This document shows, in pieces, positions 21,584 through 32,389 of a stretch of DNA of 64,000 nucleotides. Both the position numbers and the translations under genes were made by a program. Every line of letters starts with the position of its first letter. Position 1 is the first letter of the stretch. This stretch comes from Mangifera indica (lineage: Eukaryota; Streptophyta; Magnoliopsida; Sapindales; Anacardiaceae). The notes under the pieces were generated by a model. That model made no database searches. It saw only the letters and a program-made list of their open reading frames with translations, and was not told the DNA's origin. The stretch is taken from the NCBI RefSeq assembly GCF_011075055.1, contig NW_025401109.1, forward strand, positions 62,001 to 126,000, read 5' to 3'.

Positions 21584-23997
21584 ATGACTGTTGAGGGTGA
21601 GATTAAGGTTGAAGAGAAGGAGGTTATTAAGGTTGAAGAGAAGGACAGCCAGATGGGTGATAATGCAGGAGTTGAGGTTAAGGTTGATGAGAAGGAGAGC
21701 CAGGAGCGTGACAATGGAGGAGTTGAGGTTAAGGTTGAAGGGAAGGAGATCCAGGTGGGTGATAATGGAGGAGCTGAGGTTAAGGTTGAAGAGAAGGAAA
21801 CCCAGGTGGGTGATAATGGAGACGTTAAGGTTGAAGAACAAGGTAAAGAAGAGCCTAAAGTTATGGAAAAGTCCGCTTCTTATAGGGAGGAGAGTAATTT
21901 TACTTCTGATCTCAAGGAATTTGAGAGAAAGGCATTGGTTGAGCTGAAGAAAAAGCTTGAAGAAGCCATTCTTGGAGACAATATTTTCAAGAAGGAGGAG
22001 GTGAAAAAGATTGATAATCTTCAGAAAAAGGAGAAGGAGAAAGAGGTTGTTGAATTAATAAAAGAAACAAAACAAGAAACTAAAGAAAAAGAAGAAGAGA
22101 AAAAACCTGGAGCTGAAGAGGAGAAGAAGGTTGAAGAGAAAAAACCTGGAGCTGAAGAGGAGAAGAAGGTTGTAGAGACAAAACCTGAAGCTGGAGAGGA
22201 AAAGAAGGTTGAAGAGAAAAAACCTGAAGCTGAAGAGGAGAAGAAGGCTGTAGAGCAAAAGGCTGAAGCTGACGAGGAGAAGAAGGTTGTAGAGACAAAA
22301 CCTGAAGCCGCAGAGGAGAAGAAGGTTCAAGAGAAAAAACCTGAAGCTGAAGAGGAAAAGAAGGTTGAAGAGGAAGATCCTGAAGCTGAAGAGGAGAAGA
22401 CGGTAGAAGAGAAATGTGTTGATAAAGACATAAGCCTATGGGGAGTTCCTCTTTTGCCGAGCAAAGGCGCAGAGGAGCTTGATGTGGTTTTATTGAAGTT
22501 TTTGAGGGCGAGAGACTTCAAGGTGAACGATGCATTTGAGATGCTGAAGAAGTCACTCCAATGGCGGAAGGAGAACAACATTGATTCCATTATGGAGGAG
22601 GATGTTGGGGCGCATTTGGGATCAGCTGCTTACATGAATGGCGTGGACCGCGAGGGCCACCCCATTTGCTATAACATTTACGGGGTGTTCAACGACGAGG
22701 AGCTTTATCAGAAGACTCTGGCAACCGAGGAGAAGCGCAATGAATTCCTGAGATGGAGACTGAGGTTGATGGAGAAGGGAATTCAGAAACTTGATTTGAA
22801 GCCTGGTGGGATTTCTTCTTTGCTTCAAATAAATGATCTGAAAAACTCCCCTGGACCGGCCAAGAAGGAGCTCAGAATTGCATTGAAGCAGACGGTCGGC
22901 ATTTTGCAAGACAATTATCCTGAATTCGTCACAAAAAATGTAAGTTAGATATCAATTTCCTCTATACCGAACCCAAAATCAGAAAGCCGTTTCTAAATTA
23001 TAAAGCTGTGGGATCTTGCAGTTGTTCATTAATGCGCCATTCTGGTACTATGCTCTCAATGCTGTCTTATCACCATTTTTGACTCAAAGAACCAAGAGCA
23101 AGTTTGTTGTTTCTCGCCCTGCAAAGGTCACTGAAACCCTTCTGAAGTAAGTATTGTTTTTTCTGCAATTTTTTCGATGTTGCATTACATTCAATGGAAG
23201 ATAAAATCCTGAAGAAATGAGCTTTGGTATTTTTAATTGCAGGTACATTTCACCCGAAGAGTTGCCTGTTCAGTATGGTGGATTCAAGAGAGAAGATGAC
23301 TTTGAATTCGCTAATGAAGAGTCTAAAATCTCTGAAATTACTGTCAAACCAGGATCAACTGAATCCATTGAGATTACAGCTGATGAGGTACCTTGATTTT
23401 GTTTTCATAATACAAGTGAGTGGGGCACTTGCCTCCATACAAGGAAAAAAAAAAATCTATAATTTGGTTTAACTTATCATTTTGATTAGTTGTATGTACA
23501 TAAATATTCTAAGATTTGGCCCATTAATTTATCCATCAAATTATGTGGATTAAGTATTTAATTAGATATTTAGATTATATATTTTAATATAATTAATTAA
23601 TTCTAAATCAAAGATAAAATAATACTTAATCATATAATTATATAATATCTAAGTATTCAATTGGATACTAAAAATTGAACACACATAGTACTGTTTATTC
23701 TTAATATGGTCATTAATGATTGGTTGATAACGATGACAGATTGGAACTACGATAACTTGGGACGTGTGTGTGATTGGATGGGAAGTGAACTACAGGGAGG
23801 AATTTGTGCCAAGTGATGAAGGCTCCTACACCATTATTGTTCAGAAGGGGAAGAAGATAAGCACACAGGAAGCTCCAATTCGTAATACTTTCAGGAACAA
23901 TGAACCTGGAAAAGTTATGCTGACAGTTGAGAATCCTTCAAGCAAGAAGAAGAGGCTTTTCTATCGATACAAGACCAACAAGAGCTCCTGCCTTTGA
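21584..23997 (+). CDS. Patellin-like SEC14/GOLD protein
   Basis: Four exons: 21584-22939, 23022-23146, 23243-23387, 23740-23997. All introns are GT-AG and phases match, giving 627 codons plus stop. Patellins bind phosphoinositides and act at the cell plate and plasma membrane in trafficking. Residues 1-285 form a long acidic/lysine-rich low-complexity tail. A CRAL-TRIO N-domain follows at about 298-330 (VVLLKFLRARDFKVNDAFEM). The SEC14 lipid-binding domain spans about 340-510 (LQINDLKNSPGPAKKELRIA; QDNYPEFVTKN; FINAPFWYYALNAVLSPFL). The GOLD domain spans about 520-620 (SIEITADEIGTTITWDV; LTVENPSSKKKRLFYRYK). Domain order and size fit the family. The N-terminal tail contains two tandem repeats, listed separately. 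Intron 3 holds a MITE. Confidence 0.93.
21629..21832 (+). repeat. 51-bp coding tandem repeat in the patellin
   Basis: Four copies of a 17-residue unit of the form KVEEK(D/E)xQxGDNGGVEV, in frame. All copies keep the reading frame. Confidence 0.85.
22100..22411 (+). repeat. 39-bp coding tandem repeat in the patellin
   Basis: Eight copies of a 13-residue unit of the form KKPEAEEEKKVEE, all in frame, predicted to be a charged helix or disordered. It precedes the CRAL-TRIO N-domain. Confidence 0.9.
23540..23700. repeat. Family-A MITE inside patellin intron 3
   Basis: The left word TTAAGTATTTAATTAGATA and right word TATCTAAGTATTCAATTGGA flank the core AATTCTAAATCAAAGATAAA. It lies wholly within the intron 23388-23739, between donor and acceptor. 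Confidence 0.5.
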
Positions 23998-24321
23998 ACT
24001 TGCTCAATTCTCATATCTATGTTACTATAATTAACTATATATATATATATCATCATCGTCGTCATGTATTTATTTTCTAATTTGTTTCAACTTTAATTGC
24101 ATAGCAAAAGCTTAGGTTCATTTGGGAGAAGACAGAAAAATTATAGAGCTAAAAATACAAGAGCATTATTTTTCGAAAAGGGGAGTGGGGGAAGGAAACT
24201 GAGATTCATTCTTTTTTATTTCATGTGGGCATTTTTTGTTATGTGAAAATATGTGATTATAAATTATATATGCTTATGTGTTTTGATATCTTCATGTCTT
24301 TGCTCCAATATTATTTTAATA
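23998..24321. other. Patellin 3' flank
   Basis: A short (TA)n run lies at 24035-24050. The probable 3' UTR and polyadenylation region show no further gene. Confidence 0.4.
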
Positions 24322-25152
24322 GACCAAAGGACTTATTCCCACCCAAACTTTACTCTTTTTCTAAGTTTTTACTCATTATCTTTTAAAAACTCAAATACCC
24401 ACTTATGAATTATTAAGTCAATTAGTTTTAAAGGTAAAATTATTATTTTATCAATAATATTAAAAATAAATTAAAAATTTATCTCATGTTCTCTCGTAGG
24501 GATTATTTTTCAAAACCAAACATTTTTCAACCATCGAAACAGCTTCTGACTACCTTCAGCCCACCAGACTCTCCCTTCTGATGTGCTTTCTCTCCGATCA
24601 AAATCCCTTAGGTGTGGCTTTGTGTCTCTCTCCACTAGACGAAGAGCCGATTTAGGACAAAGACGTTGAAGCTGTCATGTACGTGCATGACAAAGCTGTT
24701 AATAGATCTTTCTTCTTGTTGACAAATCAAAGTTGTTATGCATGAAGACAAAATGACTTTTTGTCTTTGTGCACGACAAAGCCATCGAGGACAATTCGTC
24801 TCTAGATGAATCGTTCGTCCATACATGAGTGATGTGCTAGGAGATGGATGGGAAAGAGAGACGACATTGGAGAGGGAAAGACTTTGTTGGAAGAGCGCTA
24901 GAGAAGGTGGTCATTCACCGAAAAAACTCATTGAAAAATTGAAATCCTGGAGGGAAATATAATTTTTCAAAACTTTAGCCTGAGGAAAAATTGTTAGTTT
25001 TTAGAGTTTAGGGGAGAAAATGAGATAAAATTTTAAAACTAGCGAATTTAGTTAACTTTGACAATTTATGGGTGAGTATTTGAGTTTTTGAAAAATAATA
25101 TGTGGAAACTTAGGAAAAGTGTAAACTTTGGGTAGGAATAAATCCTTTGGCC
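24322..25152. mobile_element. MULE-like foldback element, complete
   Basis: The left end GACCAAAGGACTTATTCCCA and right end TGGGTAGGAATAAATCC then TTTGGCC are inverted. Arms match over several hundred bases (for example ACTCAAATACCCACTTATGA against ATGGGTGAGTATTTGAG). The central part holds GACAAAG words in both orientations. The flanks TATTTTAAT and TATTTTTTT are only a weak duplication. No transposase. Confidence 0.65.
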
Positions 25153-25164
25153 TATTTTTTTATT

Positions 25165-25350
25165 CAATAAAAATATATACATACAATTTTAAATACCAAA
25201 TTAACTTGGTATTTAGATGATACGCCATCATATGATTATATCATTTTAATTTTGATTTAAAAATAAAATTATACATAATTACATGATAATACTTTATCTA
25301 AATACTCAATTAGATAATAAAAATTGGGTGCATGCACTTTTATATTATGT
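25165..25350. repeat. AT-rich palindromic MITE, family A
   Basis: It directly follows the foldback element. Inverted words TATTTAGATGATACGCCATC and CATGATAATACTTTATCTAA surround a TTTGATTTAAAAATAAAAT core. Confidence 0.45.
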
Positions 25351-25505
25351 GATAGTATACTTAAAATATTATTGTCTTCCACTAATTTGTCAAATTTATT
25401 TCATGGAACCTTCTATATTGTTAAAGTTCATATCGAAAAATGTTATAGAATTTCAATTATGACATGGGGATAAATTAAAGTTCCTAAGTTTGACCAGATA
25501 TATAA

Positions 25506-26405
25506 GGCCGAATGACTATTTCACCCCAAAGTTTTAGTGTATTGTTGAAGTCCCACCCATGAGTTAACATCCGTTAAAAAAGTAAAGATAAAATTGTTAT
25601 TTCATTAACTTATTAAAAAAAATATAAAATTCATTAAATGTTCCCCCTACAGTTTTAAAAACTAACAACTTCATCTCTACCCAAAGTTTTCTAACTTTCA
25701 AAAGTAATATTCTCTCCCCCCCCCCCCCCCCCCCAAAACCTAGGGCTTATTTTCCAGACATTGTCTGACTACCATCTCTGGCAACCCACGACAATACTTT
25801 AACCCACTACTCATCGGCCACCAGATCTTCACTCTCCAATAGAAGAAGAGGCAATGAAGACCCGTCGATTCGTTTGAGTCGATGAAATCTTCATTGATTC
25901 TAGACGAATCGACGAAGATGAGCACCTATGTCGATTCTTTTGAAATCGACGAAGACCGTTGTCTCTATCGATTCATCTAGAATCGACGAAGACTTCGTTG
26001 ATTTCAGAAGAATCGATGAAGATAGGTCTACATCGATTCTTTTGGAATCGAGAAAGATGAGTCTTCGGTGTACCATTTGGAAGCTTTAGAGGTGGCTAGT
26101 GAGATGGTGGGTTGAAGCTCTTTCTCCGATGGCCGAAGATGGTGGTCGGAGAGCCTCTAGAAAATAAACCCTAGGTTTTGTGGGGGGGGGGGGGGGGGGA
26201 GTGATACTTTTGAAAGTTAGAAAACTTTAGGCAAGGGTAAATTTGTTAGTTTTTAAAACTGCAGGGGGAAAACTTAAAAAATGACAATTTTATCCTTACT
26301 TTTTTAACAAAAGTTAACCTATGCGTGAGACTTCAGGTTTTTCAAACTCTGTGAGTTTAGCTTTAAGAATGCACTAAAACTTGGGGCTGAAATAGTCTTT
26401 TGGCC
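25506..26405. mobile_element. MULE-like foldback element with mirrored poly-C/poly-G
   Basis: Ends GGCCGAATGACTATTTCACC and GCTGAAATAGTCTTTTGGCC are inverted. A run of about 18 C near 25717-25734 in the left arm is mirrored by a similar run of G near 26181-26199 in the right arm, each next to the CCTAGG-type word of the arm. The centre (25860-26060) holds repeated inverted TCGATTC...GAATCGA words. The flanks GATATATAA and TATTTATAA agree at 7 of 9. Confidence 0.7.
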
Positions 26406-26409
26406 TATT

Positions 26410-26695
26410 TATAAATATGACTGGATTTGATTTAGGCAAATTAGAATAAGATTTAGTTCAAAATTGACTTTAATTCAAAAGAGTTCGTTCGAGATCAATA
26501 AATTGAAACTCAAACTTGGCTTGTAAATAAATGTACTTTGTTTTGATTTGAGCTTGCTTAAGCTTTAATATTTGAATCAATTCAAACTTGACTTATTTTG
26601 TGAAAACTAACTCAATTTTGACTCATACTTAACTCATTCAAACCAAACTTCAATTTAAACTCATATAGCTTTGATCGAATCCAACCATTTCAATA
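26410..26695. repeat. Dispersed repeat family B (AATTCAAA-rich)
   Basis: The left edge TGGATTTGATTTAGG and right edge GATCGAATCCAACC are roughly inverted. Between them are many words of the type AATTCAAACTTG and TTGAGCTTG. Similar tracts occur near 5800-6120, 15590-15840, 33890-34145, 37230-37690, 51730-51905 and 58480-58700. Non-coding. Confidence 0.45.
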
Positions 26696-27162
26696 AACCG
26701 TAGTGCTAGTGCCCAAATTTATTATACATATCGCAATAAATGGGATTTTATTATTCCATCAAACCTCAAGGGGTCAGTGGTAAATTTTAATTTAATGTTT
26801 ATGGGGCAACATAAACTCTTCACACATATACATACACAAATGAATATGTATTTGATATATATAATTATATAATTGAGTATTATTTTATTTTTATAGAAAA
26901 TCACCAATACTTAATGATATATATAAGTGGATACTAATATTTACAAAATCAGACTAGACCTACCGGCTGGACCAATCGGGTCATGAACCGGTATTGTGAA
27001 CGAGTTCTGCTGGCAAAAAAAAAACTATTTTTTGCAAGTTTTCAGACTGGACCATGATTGGACCGGCAGTTGGCTTCCCGTTTGCTGTCCAATCCAGATC
27101 AGTGTGATCCGATCCATAAAAATTTTAAATATATAAATTCAAAAATGATTAAAAGCAATAGC

Positions 27163-27452
27163 TAGGGCTGGATTCGAGCCGAGCCGAGCTCGGGCTCGGC
27201 TCGGTTTTTTTATGGTCGGCTCGAGTTCGGCTCGGCTCGGCTCATTTTTCATATCAAAACGGCACCGTTTTGTATATATATATATAAATCAAAACGACGT
27301 CGTTTTGTATAAAAAATTTTAAAAAAAAAATTACCGAGCTAACCCGAGCCAGCTCGAGCTCGATCGAGCCGAGCAGAGCCCGGCTCGTTTCGGGCTCGAA
27401 CCGAGCCGAGCTGAGCTCGAGCTCGAGCTGGCTCGGCTCGAATCCAGCCCTA
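27163..27452. mobile_element. GC-rich hAT-like MITE with 8-bp TSD
   Basis: A 290-bp near-palindrome that begins TAGGGCTGGATTCGAGCC and ends GGCTCGAATCCAGCCCTA. The flanks GCAATAGC (27155-27162) and GCAACAGC (27453-27460) match at 7 of 8, the duplication size of hAT elements. Arms are built from GAGCC/GGCTC words. The AT-rich centre holds two perfect small palindromes, AAAACGGCACCGTTTT and AAAACGACGTCGTTTT. Confidence 0.75.
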
Positions 27453-27460
27453 GCAACAGC

Positions 27461-28920
27461 AGCAGACCTAAAAAATAGGAGTCTTCTCCTGCAGCCCTTT
27501 CTTCTGCATTGCTGCCTTTGACGACGACAACGACGTTTGGCCGACTTCCAACAATGTTTAGCCGTTCTTCTTACGCACATTGCTGACGGTGGACTGTTCT
27601 TCTCGTTCATGTTGCCGACGTTTAAAGCTTCGTCCATAGTGTACTTCTTCTCTAAGTTGTGTTCTTCAATTCCAACTCTTCCTGCAGATTTGCTTCTCTG
27701 TGACGTCGATACCGGCGATGACTTCTGCTGGTTTGATAGATCGTGAAACTACTGCCATCCCATCACCACTCCGATCATCATCATTATCATATTCAATCTG
27801 CTGAAGGATGACATTGGCTGAAGACGCAATGACAGTGCATTGAATATTTGTAGTTTCGTATATGCAATGACAGTTTCTTTAGCTTCGAATAAAAGTATTT
27901 GGTACAATGATTAAAAGAGGCATAGGATTTAGTTTTTCCTTTAATGTAGTAAAAATTAGATTTTTTTATTTCTGTATAAATTATATATTTTATTATTTTA
28001 TCCGACAAAATTCACTTATAATAACGGTTTACAGGTAAGTGGACTTATATTATATATTATAGATTTGTTATATATGTTGCTATGTAATTTATTTTATGTA
28101 TGTACGGTTCAGTTTGGTCCCTTTTTTGCATGTTTTCTATTGGTATGTATATTGTTGATAACTACATAATTTTTTGTGTTGTAATATATGTTGATGATGA
28201 CATAATTTTGTACAAAACTGAAAATCTAGTTGGATCAGCCGATCAAAACTGCTTGACTGGTTTGATCAGAATCAGACCTCAAAACAATTCATAATTTGGT
28301 CTAGTTCTTAAAACTATAGTGTATACCTGTACACTCCAAATGGATACATTATAAATATACTTTTATTAAAAAAAATATATATCGAGATATTTTACTGATA
28401 AAACACAATAATTCTACCTTCTCAGCTATACCTAGATTTTTTTCTCTTTTTCTCTTGTCTATATCTTTATTTTATTGTAATATCTTTGTTCGTGTTTTAC
28501 AAAATCCGCCCTTCTTGCTTGCAACAAGGAAGAGTCGAAGAAACCAACCCCAGATGAAAATCCCTTATTTAATCTTCTTTCCCCAAAAGCCCATCTTCAA
28601 TGTTGTTTTTAATTTTATTAATAAAGTGGTGTTATATATATATAGAAATTAATTAAAATAATTATATTTAAAGGGTTATAGTATATACAAGGTAAGGGTT
28701 AACCTTTATAGTCAATCAATTAAGGATGGAAAAAATTACCCCTGTATAAAAAATTCCCTTTGAGGTAGTATGACTCATTTCAAAACCCGTATATACACCT
28801 CGTATCAAGGTTCTGTTGCATATTCCATACATCTTGCCATTGATCTCAATGATTCGAAGGCCGTGCAAATAATAGATAAAAAGGTAGTACATTGTTCTTC
28901 TTATACATATTTGTCTTAAA
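27461..28920. other. Intergenic DNA, unassigned
   Basis: 27461-27790 is less AT-rich than its surroundings and could be part of an old element interrupted by the hAT-like MITE (its other half would be 26940-27154), but no coding motif is recognised. A short frame at 28145-28235 contains IYVDDDIIL after a hydrophobic stretch, which resembles a copia reverse transcriptase YVDD box, but the fragment is too short to call. The rest is AT-rich. Confidence 0.3.
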
Positions 28921-29360
28921 CTTTTTTCATTAAGGATATGATTGTAATTAGCAAAGCAGCGATTATTTAGTAATTAAGCGTAGGGATAGAGTTGTAATTT
29001 TGTAGAGAGTTTAACCAAGGTATATAAACCTTGTAAAGAGTCTTTTTCGCTTCTGTTTTTGTGTGCTCTCTCATATGCTCTGCTAGCGTTTTGGTACATA
29101 GAAGAAAACTCAATGCTTTCTTTGATTAGTTGTCTATCTTGGTAAGGTTTAGAACTTGAGTCTTCAGTTAGCTCTATTTTGAGGCAATTATGGTAACATC
29201 GAGTTTTTGATTGTATTATAACATATAATATTTCATATTTGTTTTAGTGGATTGACTACTCGAACCAAGTGAATCACTCTTATTCTTTTCTGCTTTCTTG
29301 ATAACTTGCAAATTTGTTTAATAATTGGTGAAAAAGAATCATAAATCTAAAACCAACAAG

Positions 29361-29372
29361 TGGTATCGGAGC
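29361..29372 (+). other. Primer-binding site (initiator Met-tRNA type)
   Basis: TGGTATCGGAGC differs by one base from the common plant copia site TGGTATCAGAGC and immediately follows the LTR end. Confidence 0.7.
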
Positions 29373-29519
29373 TATTTCTAATTATTAGGTCCTTTTTTTG
29401 TTGTTGATTATTTTTATGCTTTTTGGATTTGTGTTTGCTTGTTTCTTGTGGCCTTTCCTTTCTTCTCAGCGTTTCTTGTTATGCAGAAAGAAAGGAAAAT
29501 ATGTAAATAAGACCAAGAA

Positions 29520-30240
29520 TTGGTCAAACAACAATAGACATTGAATGCTTTGATGGAAAGGGAGACTTTAACATGTGGAGAAAGAAGTTGCATGCTATCT
29601 TGGTCCACTACAAGTGTGCTAGAGCTCTCAGTGGAAAAGAAGCCCTTTCTAAAGAGATATCTACCTTTAACAAGGCTGAAGTATTGGAAACTACCTATAG
29701 TCTCTTAATTTTGTATTTGTTAGATAATGTGTTTAGACAAATAGATGAGGAAAATACTGCTGCTAAGGTTTGATTAAAATTGGAGTCCCTATATATGACT
29801 AGATCCTTGACAAATAAAATTTACTTTAAAGAACAACTGTTTGGATTTAACATGGATCTAACAATTTCAAAATAGTACTGCTAGCTTAGCCAACATTGAA
29901 GAAAATATTTTTAATGAAAATCGAGCTATAATAATCTTGAATTCTTTACTTGATTCATTAAGGATGTGAAAGCTGTTATTAAGTATGACAGAGAGTCATT
30001 GTCAATAGAGGATGTTTTAGGTTCTTTAAGATCAAAGGATTTAGAGATAAAATTTGAAAGAAAATTTGTTAATGTGAGTATCCAAGTTAGAGGCAAAACT
30101 GAGAAAAGAAATTAATCAAAAAATAACAAATCATCTAGGTCTAAGTCTAAAACTAAAAGAACTTGTTGCCATTGTCATAAATATGGTCATTTTAAAGGAA
30201 ATTGTTTTGAAAGAAAGAAAGAACACACTAAAAACAAATG
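29520..30240 (+). pseudogene. Copia gag remnant with CCHC zinc knuckle
   Basis: The frame opens near GKGDFNMWRKKLHAILVHYK, a typical copia gag start. It is broken by stops at about 29772 and 29870 and by shifts. A retroviral-type zinc knuckle (C-x2-C-x4-H-x4-C, CCHCHKYGHFKGNC) is intact at 30163-30206. Gag packages the element RNA in virus-like particles; this copy cannot make a full product. Confidence 0.7.
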
Positions 30241-30299
30241 ATAACCTTAAAATTGCTAATATTTTGGATGGTTATGATAATGCAGAGATGTTATTGTTA

Positions 30300-31576
30300 A
30301 CTGAGAGAGTTTCTAAAAATAAATGGGTAATGGATTCAGGTTGCATATTTCACATGACACTTAGATTAGACTTGTTTGTTAATATTAAACATATTAATAG
30401 TGGTGGAAAAGTCTTTAATGGGTAATGATGAATTATATGATGTGATAGAATTAGGCAGCATAAAATTTAAAATGTTAGATGGCTCTGTTGAAGTATTAGA
30501 TAATGTCAAGTTGATACCTAAGTTTATAAGAAATTTAATTTCTTTAGGGTTATTTTTAAATCAGAAAATGGTGTCCTTAAAGTTTTAAGAGGCTCTTTAG
30601 TTGTAATGAAGGGTAAACTAGTCCATGGGTTGTATATACTAGTTTGAACACTGTTGATAATATTAATGAACACTGTTTATTAGGACACAATAGCATGGCA
30701 AGTTTATTAGAATTATGCAAACAAAAATTGATAAACTCTAATAACATTACTAGTTTGGATTTTTGTGAAAATTGTATCCTAGGTAGAGTGTGCAGGTTAA
30801 GATTTTCAACTGCAACCTATAGATCAAAGGCTGTATTGATTTATATACACTTTGATCTTCAGGGACCAAATTCTCTCTCAAACTCTCATTACTTTCTTAC
30901 CTTCGTTGCTTTATTCTAAGAAGGTATGGTTATATTTTTTAAAACATAAAGATCAGACTTTTGAATGTTTTAAAGAATTGAAATTATTAGTTGAAAATCA
31001 AACTAATAAAAGAATTAAAGTATTAAGGATTGATAATGGTGTAAAATTTTATAATAATTAATTTTTTGATTTATGTAAAAAGGCTGAAATTTTAAGTCAA
31101 GGAACCTGTATTGATATTCCTTAGCAAATTTGATTTGCTAAGATAATGAATAAAACTATTTTGAATAATGTAAGATGTATATTTGCTTATTCTTGCCTCA
31201 TCAAGAGATTTTGGGTAGAGGTTGTTACCACTGTCTCCTATCTTATTAATAAATCACCTTGTACTACCTTGAATTTTGAGAAACCTAAGGAATTATGGTC
31301 AAAAAGACCTCTACAGCTAAATCACTTCACACCTTTTGGTTGTCTAGATTATTTCTCACAGGTCAAGGGAGGTTAAATCCTAGAGCACTTAGAGCCATTT
31401 TTCTAGGATATCCTATTGGTGTAAAAGGGTATAAGGTCTGGTTGTTAGATAAACATAAGTGTGTTACTAGCAGAGATATTGTTTTTAATGAACTAAAATT
31501 TTATAAAGATGTGTTTACACCTAATGGTAGGTCATGTGTTAAAATTGAAGCAGAGAAATTACCGGAGTTGAATTAG
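30300..31576 (+). pseudogene. Copia protease-integrase remnant
   Basis: The protease motif MDSG lies at about 30330-30341. The GAG-pre-integrase block (HCLLGHNSMASLLELCK) is at about 30660-30720 and its CxxC partner (CENCILG) at about 30762. Integrase acidic residues are seen at FDLQGP (about 30850) and RIDNG (about 31030). At the third catalytic position (normally AERxN) the sequence reads AKIMNK, so the glutamate is lost. The C-terminal integrase part runs to about 31576. Several stops and frameshifts divide it. Confidence 0.7.
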
Positions 31577-31831
31577 TGTTTATTATGAGAGAGCAAATCA
31601 CATTAATGTGAGGCTACATTTCCTAAGGGATGTTTTGGCTAATAGACAAATTAAAGTGGAGAAGATATCAACTGAAATAATCCAGTTGATATTATTACCA
31701 AGATTGTTTCTGTGAGTAAGTTTAAGTCAGCCTTAGACTTGCTCAAAATTGGTGTCTAGAGTCTTATTAAGTCTACAGGGGATATTTCTCTTTGTGTAAA
31801 GATTTATTTGTGTTTGCATTGATAAGGGAGA
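31577..31831 (+). pseudogene. Copia RNase H tail joined to integrase
   Basis: Just after the integrase end, the sequence jumps to text like NHINVRLHFLRDVLAN and VEKISTE, the usual end of the copia RNase H region. The reverse transcriptase and most of RNase H, normally over 1.5 kb, are missing. Confidence 0.55.
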
Positions 31832-32000
31832 TGTTATGAATATATATTTAAAGTTTTTCTATCCTAGGGTTTATTTGTGTAATAGACTGTTGTTTTGTTT
31901 AGTTGTGTGAGCGTTATATTGTGATTAAAGAGGGTTAGAATGGAGTATAAATATTATTCATGCACATCCCTTAATATGAGATGAGAGTCAAATCAAAACC

Positions 32001-32389
32001 TAGATCAAGATTATATTATCAATAACAAGTTTATTTCTCAACAAGTCATTACCCAAGCAATAATCGAATTTATTTCTCAATAACAAGTTTAAATATAATA
32101 AAAATATACCAACCAATAAATTTTATTAATTTATTATATAAATTAAGATTATAATTTATGATTAAGTAATATAATTATTTATTTTTTTCTTATTATAAAA
32201 TGACCAAAGCAAATGCTGCTATATTACATTGTGTGAATATGTTAATACAATTAATTTGTATAAATACATTAAAAACATGGTACATCATATCTACATTGCT
32301 AGCAAATTTATTCTCTTATATATATATATATATATATATATTTGCTGATTTATTATTCTCTCCGACTAAAAAAATATTTTTTTATTTTT
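32001..32389. other. AT-rich spacer
   Basis: Contains a (TA)n run at about 32317-32341. No gene. Confidence 0.35.

Larger units (their letters stand above)
28930..32000 (+). mobile_element. Degenerate Ty1/copia retrotransposon lacking RT
   Basis: A primer-binding site (TGGTATCGGAGC, 29361) follows an LTR-like end CCAACA (29358). Then come gag, zinc knuckle, protease, GAG-pre-integrase and integrase remnants in copia order. A polypurine-like tract (ATAAGGGAGA) and TGTTATGAATATA near 31832 look like the start of a 3' LTR, though I could not align it with the 5' side. The reverse transcriptase is absent. Boundaries are approximate. Confidence 0.65.

Noticed and set aside
22055..22330. Long minus-strand frames rich in L, F and Q opposite the patellin
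   Set aside because: Antisense shadow of the GAA/AAG-rich coding repeat.
27254..27637. 127-codon minus-strand frame rich in R and E
   Set aside because: It arises from GAGCC/GGCTC repeats of the hAT-like MITE and adjoining GC-richer DNA.
28145..28235. IYVDDDIIL, like a copia reverse transcriptase YVDD box
   Set aside because: Only about 30 codons are similar and no neighbouring RT motifs were found. Mentioned but not called.
31832..32000. Full 3' LTR of the 29-32 kb copia element
   Set aside because: A start-like TGTTATG follows a purine tract, but no clear similarity to the 5' side was found, so LTR limits are not claimed.
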